A stretch of DNA of 64,000 nucleotides from Prevotellamassilia timonensis (GTDB taxonomy: Bacteria; Bacteroidota; Bacteroidia; Bacteroidales; Bacteroidaceae). Position 1 is the stretch's first letter. Every line of letters begins with the position of its first letter. The DNA lies in contig NZ_JADYUH010000005.1 in NCBI RefSeq assembly GCF_021531665.1, forward strand, positions 1 through 64,000. Direction: 5' to 3'. Below are positions 61,592 through 64,000 of the stretch, piece after piece. The notes beneath the pieces are model-generated. The model had not been told where the DNA came from, ran no database searches, and saw nothing but the letters and a program-made list of their open reading frames with translations. A program made the position numbers and the translations under genes.

Positions 61592-64000
61592 CTATGCGTT
61601 GGATTCTTCCTTCTCTTCTTCGGGGATGGTGAGTTTGAAGGAGAAGGGTGCTTTTTCTTCGAGCAGGGCGAAGGCAAGGACGTCCATCACGTTCTCGACG
61701 AAGTGGAAGTTGACGCCTTGGAGATAGCGTTCATTGATTTCTTCGATGTCTTTTCTGTTTTCTTCAGAAAGGACGATGTCGGTGATGCCGGCGCGTTTGG
61801 CAGCGAGGATTTTCTCCTTGATGCCTCCGACGGGGAGCACCTTTCCGCGGAGTGTGATTTCTCCGGTCATGGCGACGCGGTCTCTGACTCTGCGCCCTGT
61901 CAGGGCGGAGGCGATGGAGGTGGCAATGGTGATGCCTGCCGAGGGACCGTCTTTGGGCGTCGCTCCTTCAGGAACATGGATGTGCACGCTCCAGTGGTCA
62001 AAGACGCGGCTGTCGATTTGAAGTGCCTCGGAGTGGGATTTGACATATTCCAACGCCAGCATGGCACTCTCTTTCATGACATCGCCGAGATTTCCCGTCA
62101 CGGTCAACTTGCCGCCTTTCGAGGGGCTGAGACTGGTCTCGATGAAGAGAATCTCACCGCCGACGGAGGTCCAGGCGAGACCCGTGACGACGCCGGCGTA
62201 GTCATTGCCTTGATATTGGTCTCTGCTGTAGATGGGTTTGCCGAGGAACTTCTGAATGTTTTCCGGTTTGAGCGTGCAACCGCAGTTGAGGGTGAATTCT
62301 GCGAGGTTGACGGAGGCGTTATAAGCGACCTTGCGGAAGAGTCTTTCGATTTGTTTCTCGAGTTGGCGCACCCCGCTTTCACGCGTATATTTTTCAATGA
62401 GAAACTCCAGTCCGTCGGGCGTAAACTTGACCTTACGTCCCGTACCGAAGTCAAAGAGTTTCTGTTCTTTGGGCACGAGGTGGCGCCGTGCGATTTCCTT
62501 TTTCTCTTCTGCGAGATAGCCTTCCAGTTCCACGATTTCCATTCGGTCGCGCAGCGGGGCGGGTATGGTTTGCAGCGTGTTGGCGGTGGCGATGAAGAAC
62601 ACCTGGGAGAGGTCGAAGTCGAGGTCGAGATAGTTGTCGTGGAAGGCATTGTTTTGCTCAGGGTCGAGGACTTCGAGCAGTGCGCTGTAGGGGTCGCCGT
62701 TGTAGTTGTTTTCAGAGACTTTATCGATTTCGTCCAGCACGAACAGGGGGTTGGCGGACTCTGCCTTCATGATGCCTTTGATGATGCGACCGGGCATGGC
62801 GCCAACGTAGGTCCGACGATGACCGCGGATTTCCGCCTCATCGTGAACGCCGCCGAGAGAGATGCGGACATATTTTCTTCCGAGCGCCTCGGCGATGCTC
62901 TTTCCGAGCGACGTTTTGCCGACTCCGGGAGGGCCGTAGAGGCAGAGGATGGGGGCCTTGCCGCGTCTCATGTAACTCAAGGAAGCCAAATATTCCAAGA
63001 TGCGTTCTTTGACTTTCTCCATGCCGTAGTGGTCGTGATTCAAGATGCGCTGAGCGCGGCTGATGCTGAGATTGTCGCGCGTGGTCTTTCCCCAGGGAAG
63101 GGAGACGACGGTTTGGAGATAGCCGAGTTGGACGTTATAGTCGGGACTCTGCTGATTGATGCGCGAGAGTTTTTGGAGTTCGCGTCTGAAGGCGGCTTCG
63201 ACCTTCTCGGGGAAGACGAGTTCGGCAGCCTTCTTTTCCAACTCAGCAACGTCGGCATTTCCTTCTTCACCCAACTCATTTTGGATGTTCTTTATCTGTT
63301 GCTGAAGGAAATATTCTTTCTGCTGCTGGTCGAGTTCTTCGCGAGTCTGCTCCTGAATCTGCTGTTTGAGTTGCGCAAACTGACACTCTCGGTTGAGCAC
63401 CTGGAGGAGTTTGTAAGCACGCTTTTTCAAGTCGTGTTCCTTGAGCAGTTCATATTTATCTGCACTGTCCAACGGAATGTTGGTGCAAACGAAGTTGATG
63501 AGGAAAACGGGATGCGAGATGTTTCTGATGGCAAAGCCGGTGTCTTCGGTGCGAGTGCCTTCAATGAGTTTGAGGTAGCGGATGACGCTGTCACGACATC
63601 CATCGACCAGGGCAGCGAACTCTTTGTCGGTGTTTTCATAGGTCACTTCCTCGAGGGGTTCGACTTCGACACGCATCAGGGGGGAGCGGCGCTTCACCTT
63701 GAGCAGTCGCAAGGGACCATAACTTTGCAGAATCGCCGCGGAATGCCCGGTGGGCAGGTCAATGGTGCGCATGACACGCGCCAAGACACCTTCTTCATAG
63801 AGGTCTGACGCCTCGGGCTCTTCGACCGTCGGGTCTTTCTGAGAAAAAATGGCGATGAAATCGTTTTTCTTTGTGGCATAGTCCACTGCCTTGCGGCTCA
63901 TCTCTCTACCGACAGTGACGGAACCAACGACGCCCGGGAAGAGCATCATGTTTCGCAAAATCAGTGCGGGAAGGGAACCGGAGGCGGGAGTCTGTAACAA
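61592..64000 (-). CDS. lon: ATP-dependent protease Lon (5' end outside the window)
   Basis: 802 residues are visible and the 5' end is cut by the window edge. The substrate-binding N-domain, a coiled coil, Walker [10 protein letters not shown] and the Ser-Lys dyad (DGPSAGIT for Ser, [15 protein letters not shown] for Lys) are present. Lon degrades misfolded and regulatory proteins in the cytosol. The short charged tail follows the protease domain. It is cotranscribed with tgt. Confidence 0.96.
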   Translation of the reverse strand: MLQTPASGSLPALILRNMMLFPGVVGSVTVGREMSRKAVDYATKKNDFIAIFSQKDPTVEEPEASDLYEEGVLARVMRTIDLPTGHSAAILQSYGPLRLLKVKRRSPLMRVEVEPLEEVTYENTDKEFAALVDGCRDSVIRYLKLIEGTRTEDTGFAIRNISHPVFLINFVCTNIPLDSADKYELLKEHDLKKRAYKLLQVLNRECQFAQLKQQIQEQTREELDQQQKEYFLQQQIKNIQNELGEEGNADVAELEKKAAELVFPEKVEAAFRRELQKLSRINQQSPDYNVQLGYLQTVVSLPWGKTTRDNLSISRAQRILNHDHYGMEKVKERILEYLASLSYMRRGKAPILCLYGPPGVGKTSLGKSIAEALGRKYVRISLGGVHDEAEIRGHRRTYVGAMPGRIIKGIMKAESANPLFVLDEIDKVSENNYNGDPYSALLEVLDPEQNNAFHDNYLDLDFDLSQVFFIATANTLQTIPAPLRDRMEIVELEGYLAEEKKEIARRHLVPKEQKLFDFGTGRKVKFTPDGLEFLIEKYTRESGVRQLEKQIERLFRKVAYNASVNLAEFTLNCGCTLKPENIQKFLGKPIYSRDQYQGNDYAGVVTGLAWTSVGGEILFIETSLSPSKGGKLTVTGNLGDVMKESAMLALEYVKSHSEALQIDSRVFDHWSVHIHVPEGATPKDGPSAGITIATSIASALTGRRVRDRVAMTGEITLRGKVLPVGGIKEKILAAKRAGITDIVLSEENRKDIEEINERYLQGVNFHFVENVMDVLAFALLEEKAPFSFKLTIPEEEKEESNA

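Noticed and set aside
61001-63808. 935-residue open frame on the plus strand
   Set aside because: It lies antisense to lon and tgt, follows their codon bias, and shows no recognisable domain.

Overview
This window looks like a chromosomal segment of a Bacteroidales bacterium, probably Prevotellaceae or a close relative. The evidence is a MurF-Alr fusion next to a GSCFA-family protein, a long NusB, a YajC/YbbR-like/CoaE run, a tgt-lptF/G pair, and promoters of the TTTG-N20-TAnnTTTG type. No rRNA, tRNA or CRISPR array was recognised.

Region 1 (about 1-18.5 kb) is a collinear plus-strand accessory block, visibly more AT-rich than the rest. It encodes a dynamin-like GTPase with a small membrane partner, a long RelA/SpoT-type protein with an altered synthetase motif, a Nudix/winged-helix regulator with two palindromic operator-like boxes, a macro-like protein, the RNA ligase RtcB behind a long leader, a zinc-ribbon protein, a protein with a caspase-like His/Cys layout, two unrelated CX5R phosphatases, an AAA+ ATPase, three YbjN-like proteins, lipoproteins, a VWA protein and a WG-repeat protein. 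The mix (RNA repair, ADP-ribose/NAD chemistry, alarmone turnover, membrane GTPase, protease-like and phosphatase genes) suggests a stress-response or defence island. That reading is inference.

Region 2 (18.5-24.4 kb) holds insertion-element debris, a frameshifted remnant that may be a mobilisation gene, dnaK with a sigma-54-like promoter, a YfcE-type phosphodiesterase, and a 1.26-kb gene-free mosaic repeat with long inverted ends.

Region 3 (24.4-48 kb) is mostly housekeeping: GSCFA, murF-alr, class II ribonucleotide reductase, a FolB-HAD phosphatase fusion, udk, nusB, yajC, a YbbR-like gene, coaE, envelope proteins, ettA and comEC. It is interrupted by a second mosaic repeat and several short palindromic repeat families.

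Region 4 (48.0-52.7 kb) is a McrB/McrC-like type IV restriction module preceded by fragments that resemble a regulator and a cytosine methyltransferase. It is bounded by an exact 19-bp direct repeat that overlaps the comEC stop codon.

Region 5 (52.8-64 kb) returns to core genes: bcp, recA, then on the minus strand lon, tgt, lptF/G, a DEAD-box helicase, a GH92-like protein lacking most of its catalytic barrel, and a nitroreductase.

The most unusual non-coding content is the repeat landscape. There are two mosaic elements, each with exactly seven 22-bp units. There is a MITE-like family with long and short forms and TACA flanks. Three otherwise different palindromic elements share a central hairpin design (AAGGAG, stem-loop, TGAC). 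A further palindrome family lies both in the rtcB leader and in frame inside a coding sequence.
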